Below are positions 17,289 to 25,260 of a DNA stretch of 34,147 bases, in pieces. Under the pieces are notes generated by a model. The model was not told where the DNA came from. It saw only the letters and a list, made by a program, of their open reading frames with translations, and did no database searches. Both the position numbers and the translations under genes were made by a program. Source of the DNA: GCA-2733415 sp964635575 (GTDB lineage: Bacteria; Bacteroidota; Bacteroidia; Flavobacteriales; Flavobacteriaceae); NCBI GenBank assembly GCA_964635575.1, contig CAZWNY010000012.1, positions 1 through 34,147 on the forward strand, read 5' to 3'. Numbering within the stretch: the first letter of the stretch is position 1; each line of letters begins with the position of its first letter.

Positions 17289-19610
17289 TTAAAACCTCAT
17301 TCCCATTTTTAAATTAAAAATACGAGGTGTTAAAAAATTAGGCACTGCAAATTGTTGTTTAGTATATACATCTCTAACCCAAGTATTGGTAATGGAGTTT
17401 TGCACATTAAACATATTAAAAATTTCAAAACCGACTTCAAATTCTTTTAAATGATGAAAAAGATGTCCTTTGTCAAACTGTTTATTATGCTCTACAATTA
17501 CATATGAAAACCCAACATCAGTACGGCTGTATGCAGGCAAACGGTTTTGAAATTGATATACATCAGCATAACTTGGTGAGCCACCAGGCAAACCCGTATT
17601 GTATACTAAATTTAAATATATTTTTAAACTCGGAATATTAGGTACATAATCCTGAAAAAGTGCCCCGAATTTTAATCGTTGATCGGTTGGTCTTGCTATG
17701 TAACCTCTATTGTCAATATTTTCTTGAGTATTTAAATACCCTAAGCTAAACCAACTTTCGGTACCAGGTACAAATTCTCCATTTAGTCGCAAATCTAACC
17801 CAGTCGCAAATGCTTTTGCGTTGTTTGTTGCACTATATCGTATGCGTACATTGTTTACGGTATATGGGTTTACGTGACTTAAAATTTTGTAATATGCTTC
17901 GGAAGTTAGCTTAAAAGGTCTGTTCCACATTTTAAATTTATAATCGCCACCTAAAATAAAGTGTATTGCTTGTTGTGCTTTTACTTTGGGCCTAACAATT
18001 CCGTTAGCATCTCTTAATTCTCTATAAAAAGGAGGCTGATGATAAACTCCAATTGCGGTTCTGAAAACCATATCTTTTTCCCAATTAGGTAGGATTGATA
18101 ATTGTGCTCTCGGACTAAAAACGGTTTGTGTTTTTGAGATTAATCCATCTCCTGAAACCGTCCAGTTATGTGCACGAACACCAATATTATAAAAGACATC
18201 AGTATCTCCTAAAGTAGTTTCTTTATTGTATTGTACAAAACCCGAAACTCTACTAATAGTAATGTCGTTTTTTGCTCTTACATTTTGGAAAGGAGTTAAT
18301 GGTCCTGAATACGGATTGTAAGGTTGCTCATTTGGGGATAAACCTGGTGGACGCACCGAAAAACCTGCGGAATCTATAACTTCCCATTCTATTACTTGAT
18401 CTCTAATGTTTTCACGAGTGTATTTTGTACCCCAACTTATTTTATGATTGTCTTTTTTATAATTTCCTTGGTGTTGAAAGTTAAAAATTAAGGCATCTAA
18501 GTCGTTACGTGCATGACTAAGTTGTGACCCAATTCCTTCGGAAAATTCCACTTCTCCAAAATTATCATCACCAATATTACTATTTACTTCTCCTAATCGG
18601 TAATTTGCTAAAATGTCAAAATACTCTTCTTCTATGGTATGATAAATAGAACTTGTAAATTTAAGTTCNNNNNNNNNNNNNNNNNNNNNNNNNNNNNNNN
18701 NNNNNNNNNNNNNNNNNNNNNNNNNNNNNNNNNNNNNNNNNNNNNNNNNNNNNNNNNNNNNNNNNNNNTCGTAATTTGTTACGGTTTCTTTTGCTTGAAC
18801 AAATAAGCTGTTGTCTCTATAACGTGCGCCAAAAATACCTGTTAATTTTTTGTTTTTACTAATGCCTTCTACACTTACGCTACCGCCTAATAAGCTGGCA
18901 TCAAGAGAAGCACTAAATTGTTTTGGAGTACGATACGTAATGTCTAATACTGAAGAAAGCTTATCTCCATATTTTGCTTGAAATCCTCCTGCTGAAAAAT
19001 CGATATTATGCACCAAATCACTATTTACAAAGCTCAATCCTTCTTGTTGTCCTGACCGAATTAAAAATGGACGATATACCTCAATATCATTCACATATAT
19101 TAGGTTTTCATCAAAATTACCACCTCTTACGTTGTATTGTGAACTGAGTTCGTTATTACCACTTACTCCTGCAAGGGTTTTTAAAATATTTTCGACTCCT
19201 GCATTTCCTCCTGGTATTTTACGAAGCATTTTTGGAGATATGGTAGTAATACCTTCTATACGTTTTCTTCGGTTACCGCTAATTACAACCGTTCCTAATT
19301 GCTCTTCATCATATTTTAAAACAGGATTAAATTCAAAAAACTGCCCTTCTTTTAGGTTAAAAGATTGTTGTACTTTTTTTAAACCAAGATGCGAAAAAGT
19401 AAGTGTAATTTTTTTGTTAGCGGGTATGTTTAAAGTATAATCACCAGCTTCAGATGTTTTTGTACCTATATTTCCATAGCTAATGTTTACATTAGCTACG
19501 GGTATGTTATTTTTATCTAAAACAACACCACTAATTTGTGCGGTTTGTGCTATTGTTATAGTTGTAGTAAATATGAATAATAAGCTAAAAAAACGCTTAA
19601 TTGTTGTCAT
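17289..19610 (-). CDS. TonB-dependent receptor with carboxypeptidase-like N-terminal domain (interrupted by an assembly gap)
   Basis: This outer-membrane receptor imports a substrate using TonB energy. It has a signal peptide ending near IAQTAQ, then a CarboxypepD_reg-like domain (SGVVLDKNNIPVANVNISY). The plug follows: TVVISGNRRKRIEGITTISP, KIPGGNAGVENILKTLAGVSG, YNVRGGNFDENLIYVNDIEVY. A beta barrel ends in NLKMGMRF. One hundred N (18669-18768) interrupt the early barrel between ETVTNY and ELKFTSS. Both flanks are in the same frame, but the true missing length is unknown. The start is 3 bp after the M23 peptidase stop, so the two are cotranscribed. The substrate is unknown; the receptor is not a clear SusC because no susD follows. 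Confidence 0.9.
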   Translation of the reverse strand: MTTIKRFFSLLFIFTTTITIAQTAQISGVVLDKNNIPVANVNISYGNIGTKTSEAGDYTLNIPANKKITLTFSHLGLKKVQQSFNLKEGQFFEFNPVLKYDEEQLGTVVISGNRRKRIEGITTISPKMLRKIPGGNAGVENILKTLAGVSGNNELSSQYNVRGGNFDENLIYVNDIEVYRPFLIRSGQQEGLSFVNSDLVHNIDFSAGGFQAKYGDKLSSVLDITYRTPKQFSASLDASLLGGSVSVEGISKNKKLTGIFGARYRDNSLFVQAKETVTNYXXXXXXXXXXXXXXXXXXXXXXXXXXXXXXXXXXELKFTSSIYHTIEEEYFDILANYRLGEVNSNIGDDNFGEVEFSEGIGSQLSHARNDLDALIFNFQHQGNYKKDNHKISWGTKYTRENIRDQVIEWEVIDSAGFSVRPPGLSPNEQPYNPYSGPLTPFQNVRAKNDITISRVSGFVQYNKETTLGDTDVFYNIGVRAHNWTVSGDGLISKTQTVFSPRAQLSILPNWEKDMVFRTAIGVYHQPPFYRELRDANGIVRPKVKAQQAIHFILGGDYKFKMWNRPFKLTSEAYYKILSHVNPYTVNNVRIRYSATNNAKAFATGLDLRLNGEFVPGTESWFSLGYLNTQENIDNRGYIARPTDQRLKFGALFQDYVPNIPSLKIYLNLVYNTGLPGGSPSYADVYQFQNRLPAYSRTDVGFSYVIVEHNKQFDKGHLFHHLKEFEVGFEIFNMFNVQNSITNTWVRDVYTKQQFAVPNFLTPRIFNLKMGMRF
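18669..18768. other. Assembly gap of 100 N inside the TonB-dependent receptor
   Basis: Exactly 100 undetermined bases, a common placeholder for a gap of unknown size. It falls in the first barrel strands of the receptor. The real sequence is probably longer than 100 bases (see findings). Confidence 0.99.
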
Positions 19611-19613
19611 GTT

Positions 19614-21314
19614 TTAAATTTTTCTGAAAAATTTCATTTCAAAAATACTATTATTTCCAACATTATCAATTACAATTAGCTTAAAATTATGTTCGGATGT
19701 TTTTATCACGTTATCGCTAAAATTATAAGTTAGTTTATTTTTTTTAGCATTGTATTCCATTAAAATCCATTTTCCGTTTATAGTTGCTCTGTATTTTTTA
19801 ATTCCTGATAAATTATCTGTAATTTTTACTTGTAAGGTTTTGTTTTTAGTTACCCATTTTCCGTTGTGTACATTTATGGTTTTAATTTTAGGCGCAGTAA
19901 TGTCACTACATAAGGCATAACGTCCAAACGCACGTGTTTTAGCGGTAACTTTTCCGTTTTTTTTGTAAGAATAGGTATAATAAAGTTTATTGTTATATCC
20001 TAAACTGGCTACAAAAAGTTTACTAATATCTTCTTCTTTAAATTTATCGGTTTTAAAATGGATGTACATGCTTTTGTGTAACGGAATGTTTCTATCGCCA
20101 ATAATTATGGTGTCTCCGTGTGTTTCATATTTAATGTAAGTATCTTGATAAAGTGCGTTTTTTGGTATGTAAACGGATTTATCATCACCATCAAAATTAA
20201 AACCTTTTTCTGCTTGTACATAATAAGGTGTTTTTTTCTTCTTTTTAAAATGAATGATTTTTTGTTTTTTACCAAATAACGGAATTGTAATTGTTCGACT
20301 GTTATTATTAAAATCCGTTACTACAATTTTATAATTTATCTTTTCGCCTTCTAAAAGCACAATTTCACCATTGTTCTCTGTGTTTTTAATAATACTTAAT
20401 GGATTGTTTGTGTTATTATATAATAATTGTATACGAGATTTATGGGTTTTAAAATATTCATAATCAATCAAGTGATTGATGTGTCGAGATTCATTAAATG
20501 CGAATTTTTTAAAATCTAGCTCATAATTTAAAACACCGTTTACATAGGTTTTAATGTTAAACACTCCATTTTTGTTATATGCCAAATCTTGCAAATCGAT
20601 TGTATTGATACCAAAACCAATGTTTCCTAATGCGTAAATAGTAGAAGAAACATAATCGCCGTTTTTAGTTTTTGCTAATTTAATTTTAAACCGATTATTA
20701 TGTTGGTTTACCTGAGTGCTATCATTTAAAGCATACGCAAAAACTCCTTTTACAGTAGGCTTTCGAGTGTCTTTTACAGTAAAACCAAATAACATTGGGT
20801 TCATTGGTCGCTCTTGGTTGTCTCTAATTTCATAATGTAAATGTGGACCGCCAGAGCCACCGGTATTTCCTGAAAAAGCAATTTTTTGTCCTTTAGTTAC
20901 GGTTAATTGATTGGTAGCAGGAAAGAGTTCTATTTCAAAACTTTCTTTGTTGTACTGATTTTCTTTTACAAATGCTTCTATTTCCGAAGAAAAACGCTGT
21001 AAATGCCCGTAAACCGTAGTATAACCATTTGGGTGCGTAATGTATAATGCTTTACCATAACCGTAATGTGATATTTTTATTCGACTAACATATCCGTTAG
21101 CCGTTGCTAATACTTTTAAACCTTCTTTTTGTTGAGTTTTAATATCAATACCAGCATGAAAATGGTTGGAACGAAGCTCAGCAAAAGTACCTGATAAAAC
21201 AGGGTTTATGGCTAATGGATTTCCGAAATAATTTTGAGGTATTTTTTGTTGCGCATAAATATAAGTAGTACACAAAACGTATAATAATAGTAATAAATAG
21301 AACTTAGTACGCAT
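19614..21314 (-). CDS. Secreted M23-family metallopeptidase
   Basis: The protein has a signal peptide (about residues 1-21, ending YIYAQ) and an M23/LytM peptidase domain in the first 180 residues. The zinc site is complete: His53 and Asp57 in HFHAGID, and His158 and His160 in HLHYE, with GYGKALYITHPNGY and TVYGHLQ between. Such enzymes cut peptide cross-links in peptidoglycan, or act as scaffolds when ligands are lost; here the ligands are present. About 390 further residues of mostly beta-rich sequence follow, including DNLSGIKKYRATINGKW, which suggests Ig-like or fibronectin-like modules. The total length of 566 is large for the family. It is the first gene of a two-gene operon with the receptor. 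Confidence 0.9.
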   Translation of the reverse strand: MRTKFYLLLLLYVLCTTYIYAQQKIPQNYFGNPLAINPVLSGTFAELRSNHFHAGIDIKTQQKEGLKVLATANGYVSRIKISHYGYGKALYITHPNGYTTVYGHLQRFSSEIEAFVKENQYNKESFEIELFPATNQLTVTKGQKIAFSGNTGGSGGPHLHYEIRDNQERPMNPMLFGFTVKDTRKPTVKGVFAYALNDSTQVNQHNNRFKIKLAKTKNGDYVSSTIYALGNIGFGINTIDLQDLAYNKNGVFNIKTYVNGVLNYELDFKKFAFNESRHINHLIDYEYFKTHKSRIQLLYNNTNNPLSIIKNTENNGEIVLLEGEKINYKIVVTDFNNNSRTITIPLFGKKQKIIHFKKKKKTPYYVQAEKGFNFDGDDKSVYIPKNALYQDTYIKYETHGDTIIIGDRNIPLHKSMYIHFKTDKFKEEDISKLFVASLGYNNKLYYTYSYKKNGKVTAKTRAFGRYALCSDITAPKIKTINVHNGKWVTKNKTLQVKITDNLSGIKKYRATINGKWILMEYNAKKNKLTYNFSDNVIKTSEHNFKLIVIDNVGNNSIFEMKFFRKI

Positions 21315-21442
21315 AATGTAATAATTAGTTTAAAAAATAAATTTACAATTTATTTTTCTATTTTGAATAGGAAAACAACAGTAATTACCAAACAAATTTT
21401 AAGCCAAATAAAATAATATTCAAAAAAAAGCGATAAAAGTGA

Positions 21443-21471
21443 TTGCAAATAACAAATAAATGTTAACTTTG
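21443..21471 (+). promoter_or_regulatory. Promoter of the coiled-coil/zapA operon
   Basis: TTG (21443-21445) and TAACTTTG (21464-21471), 18 bases apart, match the Bacteroidota promoter consensus. The -7 box lies 29 bases before the ATG at 21501. It should drive the coiled-coil gene and zapA, and possibly the 6S-like RNA. Confidence 0.65.
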
Positions 21472-21500
21472 TAATACGTACAATTGAATACGTTAAAGAG

Positions 21501-21791
21501 ATGAGTGAATTATTAAAACTTGTTGATACTTTAGAAGTTAAGATACATAAAGTGGTAAAGGAGCTTGAAATAAAAGAGCAAAAAAACACACACTTAATAT
21601 CCGAAATAACTATTAAAAACGATAAAATCAATCAACAAACCGAACATTTAAAAAAATGGGAAGAAAAATATGAAGCGCTAAAATTAACAAATTCAATGTT
21701 AGGTAGTGATGAATATAAGCGAGAAACTAAACTAAAAATAAATACATTAATTAGAGAAATCGATTTATGTATAACACAGCTTTCTAAATAA
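21501..21791 (+). CDS. Small coiled-coil protein upstream of zapA (ZapB-like in character)
   Basis: The 96-residue product is almost wholly one amphipathic, highly charged helix. Heptad-like hydrophobic spacing runs from LLKLVDTLEVKIHKVVKEL through HLISEITIKNDKINQ to the C-terminal INTLIREIDLCITQL. It has no signal peptide or membrane segment. I know of no named family with certainty. In size, coiled-coil nature and position 7 bp before zapA it resembles ZapB, a coiled-coil protein that binds ZapA at the division ring in E. coli. That link is inference from character and context, not from homology I can show. It has its own promoter just upstream. Confidence 0.8.
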   Translation: MSELLKLVDTLEVKIHKVVKELEIKEQKNTHLISEITIKNDKINQQTEHLKKWEEKYEALKLTNSMLGSDEYKRETKLKINTLIREIDLCITQLSK

Positions 21792-21798
21792 AAATACA

Positions 21799-22086
21799 AT
21801 GGCAGAACAGTTAAAGATTAAAATTTCTATTGCTGATAGAGTTTACCCTTTAACCATAAAGCCAAACCAAGAAGAAGGGTTGCGTAAAGCCGCAAAAAGT
21901 ATTGAACATTTAATAAAGCAATTTGAAAAAAGTTACGCCGTTAGAGACAAGCAAGACGTATTAGCTATGTGTGCTTTACAATTTGCAACTAAGGCAGAAC
22001 AAAAAAGTTTAGATACGCAATATAATGATATAACAATACATCAAAAGTTGGAGGCAATGCAACAACTTTTAGATGATTGTATATAA
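21799..22086 (+). CDS. zapA: Cell division protein ZapA
   Basis: ZapA is a small protein that binds and bundles FtsZ filaments at midcell. The 95-residue chain shows the family order. An N-terminal strand region, LKIKISIADRVYPLTIKPNQE, is broken after ten residues by a turn. The segment EEGLRKAAKSIEHLIKQFE follows, then YAVRDKQDVLAMCALQFATK and a C-terminal coiled-coil tail. The RVYPLTI and LRKAA positions match ZapA well. It follows the coiled-coil gene by 7 bp. The 6S-like RNA and rny lie downstream, an arrangement that recalls zapA-ssrS in Gammaproteobacteria. Confidence 0.92.
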   Translation: MAEQLKIKISIADRVYPLTIKPNQEEGLRKAAKSIEHLIKQFEKSYAVRDKQDVLAMCALQFATKAEQKSLDTQYNDITIHQKLEAMQQLLDDCI

Positions 22087-22113
22087 ACGTTCTTTAAAAC
22101 AAATAAAATTACT

Positions 22114-22279
22114 ACCTACATTAATTATTATTTTTTGATAAACTCAACAAGTTTCTATTAAAAAAAGTGAGTCGTTGTTGCTAAAGCAAGCTACCATTTG
22201 AGTAGATCCTTGATCAGCAAGTTAACTTTAAACCTGTAATCAGGAGTTTATACAAAATACAATTAATGTAGGTTTTTTT
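22114..22279 (+). ncRNA. ssrS: 6S RNA, Flavobacteria type (6S-Flavo-like)
   Basis: The 220-bp gap between zapA and rny can fold as one long rod. The ends pair perfectly: ACCTACATTAATT (22114-22126) with AATTAATGTAGGT (22261-22273), followed by T to 22279, which also acts as terminator. An inner stem pairs ATAAACTC (22138-22145) with GAGTTTAT (22244-22251). Between these is a large, mostly unpaired region with a small terminal hairpin (TTGC/GCAA around 22178-22189). A closing stem, a central bubble and an apical stem are the layout of 6S RNA, which mimics open promoter DNA and sequesters the housekeeping RNA polymerase. The neighbouring zapA supports the call. No obvious promoter precedes it, so it may be processed from the zapA transcript. 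Confidence 0.75.
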
Positions 22280-22306
22280 ATATAAATAAATTAAGAAAGA
22301 AAAAAA

Positions 22307-23872
22307 ATGAATGAATTAATTATGCCAATAATACTTGGCGTTGCAGGGATAATAGTAGGTTTTGTAATCGCAAAAATGCTAGCAAAAAATAGTGCAACAA
22401 GCGCAATAAAAGCAGCCGACAAAGAAGCAAAAGGAATGCTTAGAGATGCTAAAAGAGAAGGTGAGCAACTGAAGAAAGATAAAATGCTTCAGGCAAAAGA
22501 AAAATTTATAGAGCTTAAATCTGAACACGAAAAAGTAATTTTATCGAAAGATAAAAAAGCAGAAGAAGCACTTAAACGCATACGAGATAAAGAGTCTCAA
22601 CTATCTAATGAACTTTCAAAATCTAAAAAATTAAATACTGAAGTAGAAGGAAAGAAAAAAGACTTCGACTATCGTTTAAATTTTCTAGACAAAAAAGAAG
22701 AAGACATCAACAAACTTCACAAAAAACAAATCGAGCAGTTAGAAGTACTTTCGAGTATGTCTGCCGATGAAGCAAAAGAAGAGTTAGTACGCTCATTAAA
22801 AGACGAAGCAAAAACAGACGCAATGTCTTTCATACAAAATAGTATGGAAGAAGCAAAACTGACTGCACAACAAGATGCTCGAAAAATTATAATTAATACC
22901 ATACAACGTATTGGTACAGAAGAAGCTGTAGAAAACTGCGTATCTGTCTTTAACCTAGAATCAGATGATGTAAAAGGACGTATTATTGGTAGAGAAGGAC
23001 GTAATATTAGAGCAATAGAAGCGGCAACAGGAGTCGAAATTATTGTAGATGACACTCCAGACGCAATTATTTTATCTTGTTTTGATTCTGTACGAAGAGA
23101 AGTTGCTCGTTTATCATTACATAAATTAGTTACCGACGGTAGAATACATCCAGCACGTATTGAAGAAGTAGTACGTAAAACACGTAACCAAATAGATGCC
23201 GAAATTGCAGAAGTTGGTAAACGTACCGTAATCGATTTAGGGATTCACGGTTTGCATCCTGAGTTAATTAAAATGGTAGGACGTATGAAATACCGTTCTT
23301 CTTACGGGCAAAACCTACTACAACACTCACGTGAAGTAGCTAAACTATGTGGCTTAATGGCAGCCGAATTAGGATTAAACACTAAATTAGCAAAACGAGC
23401 AGGATTATTACATGATATTGGTAAAGTACCAGAAGACGATATTGAAATTCCTCACGCATTACTAGGAATGCAATTGGCAGAAAAACACGGAGAAAAACCA
23501 GACGTTTGTAACGCCATTGGAGCACACCATGACGAAATAGAAATGAAATCGTTATTAGCACCAATAATACAAGTTTGTGATGCCATTTCAGGCGCAAGAC
23601 CAGGCGCAAGACGACAAGTATTAGATTCATACATACAACGCTTAAAAGATTTAGAAGAAATTGCTTTTGCCTTTACAGGTGTCAAAAAAGCATACGCAAT
23701 ACAAGCAGGAAGAGAATTACGTGTAATTGTAGAAAGCGAAAAAGTGAGCGATGAAAAAGCAGCAAACTTATCTTTCGAAATTTCACAAAAAATTCAGACA
23801 GACATGACTTATCCAGGGCAAGTAAAAATTACTGTAATTAGAGAAACAAGAGCCGTAAACATTGCCAAATAA
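22307..23872 (+). CDS. rny: Ribonuclease Y
   Basis: RNase Y is a membrane-anchored endoribonuclease that starts mRNA decay. The 521-residue protein has the usual order. An N-terminal transmembrane helix (about residues 5-24) is followed by a long charged coiled coil (about 30-150). A KH domain carries GRIIGREGRNIRAIEAATGVEI split around the GREG loop near residues 226-247. The HD phosphohydrolase domain has the metal motif LLHDIGKVPED near residue 368 and GAHHDE near residue 405. The C-terminal region ends in QVKITVIRETRAVNIAK. All key parts are present. It is followed by a strong terminator, so it ends the zapA/6S/rny block. Confidence 0.96.
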   Translation: MNELIMPIILGVAGIIVGFVIAKMLAKNSATSAIKAADKEAKGMLRDAKREGEQLKKDKMLQAKEKFIELKSEHEKVILSKDKKAEEALKRIRDKESQLSNELSKSKKLNTEVEGKKKDFDYRLNFLDKKEEDINKLHKKQIEQLEVLSSMSADEAKEELVRSLKDEAKTDAMSFIQNSMEEAKLTAQQDARKIIINTIQRIGTEEAVENCVSVFNLESDDVKGRIIGREGRNIRAIEAATGVEIIVDDTPDAIILSCFDSVRREVARLSLHKLVTDGRIHPARIEEVVRKTRNQIDAEIAEVGKRTVIDLGIHGLHPELIKMVGRMKYRSSYGQNLLQHSREVAKLCGLMAAELGLNTKLAKRAGLLHDIGKVPEDDIEIPHALLGMQLAEKHGEKPDVCNAIGAHHDEIEMKSLLAPIIQVCDAISGARPGARRQVLDSYIQRLKDLEEIAFAFTGVKKAYAIQAGRELRVIVESEKVSDEKAANLSFEISQKIQTDMTYPGQVKITVIRETRAVNIAK

Positions 23873-23890
23873 AAAATAAAAATCAAACAA

Positions 23891-23920
23891 AAAGCCAACT
23901 CATTGAGTTGGCTTTTTTTT
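23891..23920 (+). terminator. Intrinsic terminator after rny
   Basis: AAAGCCAACTC (23891-23901) and GAGTTGGCTTT (23905-23915) form a perfect 11-bp stem with a three-base loop, and the T tract runs to 23920. The core is nearly the same as in the dnaN terminator. Confidence 0.88.
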
Positions 23921-23974
23921 AAAAATATTTTTAATATCATCACAAAAAAATAAAAACTTATCTTTTAATAAATT

Positions 23975-24487
23975 ATGAAAAAAACAGGAATAATAATCGC
24001 CAGTATTTTAATATTATCTTGCAGTTTTATGGCAGAAGATAAAACAAAATTTTCTGACGAAGCTTTAGCTGAAATTGTAATTACACAAAACGGACAAAAG
24101 GTGAGTTTAAAAAGTATTTTTGACAAACATAAAGGAAAAACAATAGTGGTAGATATTTGGGCATCTTGGTGTGGCGATTGTATAGCAGGATTACCCAAAG
24201 TAAAAGAACTACAAGAAAAAACTAAAAACAATAAAAATATAGTCTATTTATTTTTATCGGTAGATAGAAATAAAGACTCTTGGAAAAATGCTATTACAAA
24301 ACGAAATATTGTAGGTGAACATTATTTTTTACCATTAGGAATGAAAAAAAGTACCTTTGCTAAATATATTGTTTTAAAATGGATACCACGCTATATGGTA
24401 ATAGGGAAAAATGGAGACATAAAACTATATAACGCAATAAAAGCAAACGATAATAAAATAATAGAAGCTATAAACTCCGATAAATAA
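23975..24487 (+). CDS. TlpA-like thioredoxin-fold lipoprotein
   Basis: The 170-residue protein begins with a lipoprotein signal whose lipobox is ILSC with Cys16, so it is exported and lipidated. The thioredoxin fold is clear: VVDIWASWCGDCIAGLP with the redox pair Cys66/Cys69 as CGDC, then VYLFLSVDRNKDSWK, and IPRYMVIGKNGDI with the cis-proline region. TlpA/ResA-type proteins keep cysteines reduced in the envelope, for example during cytochrome c maturation, but the partner is not known here. It is 14 bp before tpiA and probably in one operon with tpiA, prmA and clpS. The dipeptide GD in the active site is less common than the GP or EP of model members. Confidence 0.9.
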   Translation: MKKTGIIIASILILSCSFMAEDKTKFSDEALAEIVITQNGQKVSLKSIFDKHKGKTIVVDIWASWCGDCIAGLPKVKELQEKTKNNKNIVYLFLSVDRNKDSWKNAITKRNIVGEHYFLPLGMKKSTFAKYIVLKWIPRYMVIGKNGDIKLYNAIKANDNKIIEAINSDK

Positions 24488-24501
24488 TATAATTTAAAAA
24501 A

Positions 24502-25260
24502 ATGAGAAAACAAATTGTAGCAGGAAACTGGAAAATGAACAACAATCAGAAAGAAACAAAACAACTGATTAAAGATATAAAAAAAGGAATTAAAACTCTA
24601 AAGTTAAAAGAAACACGTGTATTAATTGCACCTACGTATATAAATTTAGCAATAGCGAAAAACAAAACCAAAGGAAGTAAAATAGAAGTAATATCACAAA
24701 ACATGCACCAAGCAAAAAACGGTGCATATACTGGCGAAATTTCTGCAAATATGTTAAAATCTTTAAAAATTAAAACCGTAATTTTAGGACACAGTGAACG
24801 TAGAACTCACTTTGGAGAAACAGATGTAATTTTAAAAGAAAAAGCAAATGCAGCTTTAGAAAATAAATTAGAAATTATCTTTTGTTTTGGCGAATTACTA
24901 GAAGACCGGAAAAACGATAATCATTTTAAAATAGTAGAAAATCAACTTAAAAATGCATTATTTCATTTAGAAACAAAAGCATGGAAAAAAATCATACTTG
25001 CCTATGAACCTGTTTGGGCAATAGGAACAGGAGAAACTGCATCACCAAAACAAGCGCAAGAAATGCACGCATTTATACGAAATTTAGTAAAAGAAAAATA
25101 CGATAATAAAATAGCCGAAAACACCTCAATACTATACGGAGGAAGCGTAAAACCAAGTAATGCAAAAGAGATTTTTAAAAACAAAGATGTAGATGGAGGA
25201 CTAATAGGAGGCGCTGCACTTAATGCCGAAAATTTTGTGAATTTAATACAATCATTTTAA
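24502..25260 (+). CDS. tpiA: Triose-phosphate isomerase
   Basis: The glycolytic enzyme interconverts dihydroxyacetone phosphate and glyceraldehyde 3-phosphate. At 252 residues it has the normal TIM-barrel length. The catalytic residues are present: Lys11 in GNWKMN, His97 in LGHSERR, and Glu169 in AYEPVWAIGTG, which also contains the mobile loop. The phosphate-binding motifs YGGSVKP and GGLIGGAAL are also there. Its stop codon overlaps the start of prmA by one base (TAATG), so the two are coupled. Confidence 0.97.
   Translation: MRKQIVAGNWKMNNNQKETKQLIKDIKKGIKTLKLKETRVLIAPTYINLAIAKNKTKGSKIEVISQNMHQAKNGAYTGEISANMLKSLKIKTVILGHSERRTHFGETDVILKEKANAALENKLEIIFCFGELLEDRKNDNHFKIVENQLKNALFHLETKAWKKIILAYEPVWAIGTGETASPKQAQEMHAFIRNLVKEKYDNKIAENTSILYGGSVKPSNAKEIFKNKDVDGGLIGGAALNAENFVNLIQSF

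Noticed and set aside
17289..19610. The receptor as a SusC-type protein in a polysaccharide utilisation locus
   Set aside because: No susD, glycoside hydrolase or sigma/anti-sigma pair is adjacent.
21350..21631. Minus-strand hydrophobic open frame across the coiled-coil gene promoter
   Set aside because: It overlaps the promoter and start of the better supported plus-strand gene, and its hydrophobic runs come from poly-A/T sequence.
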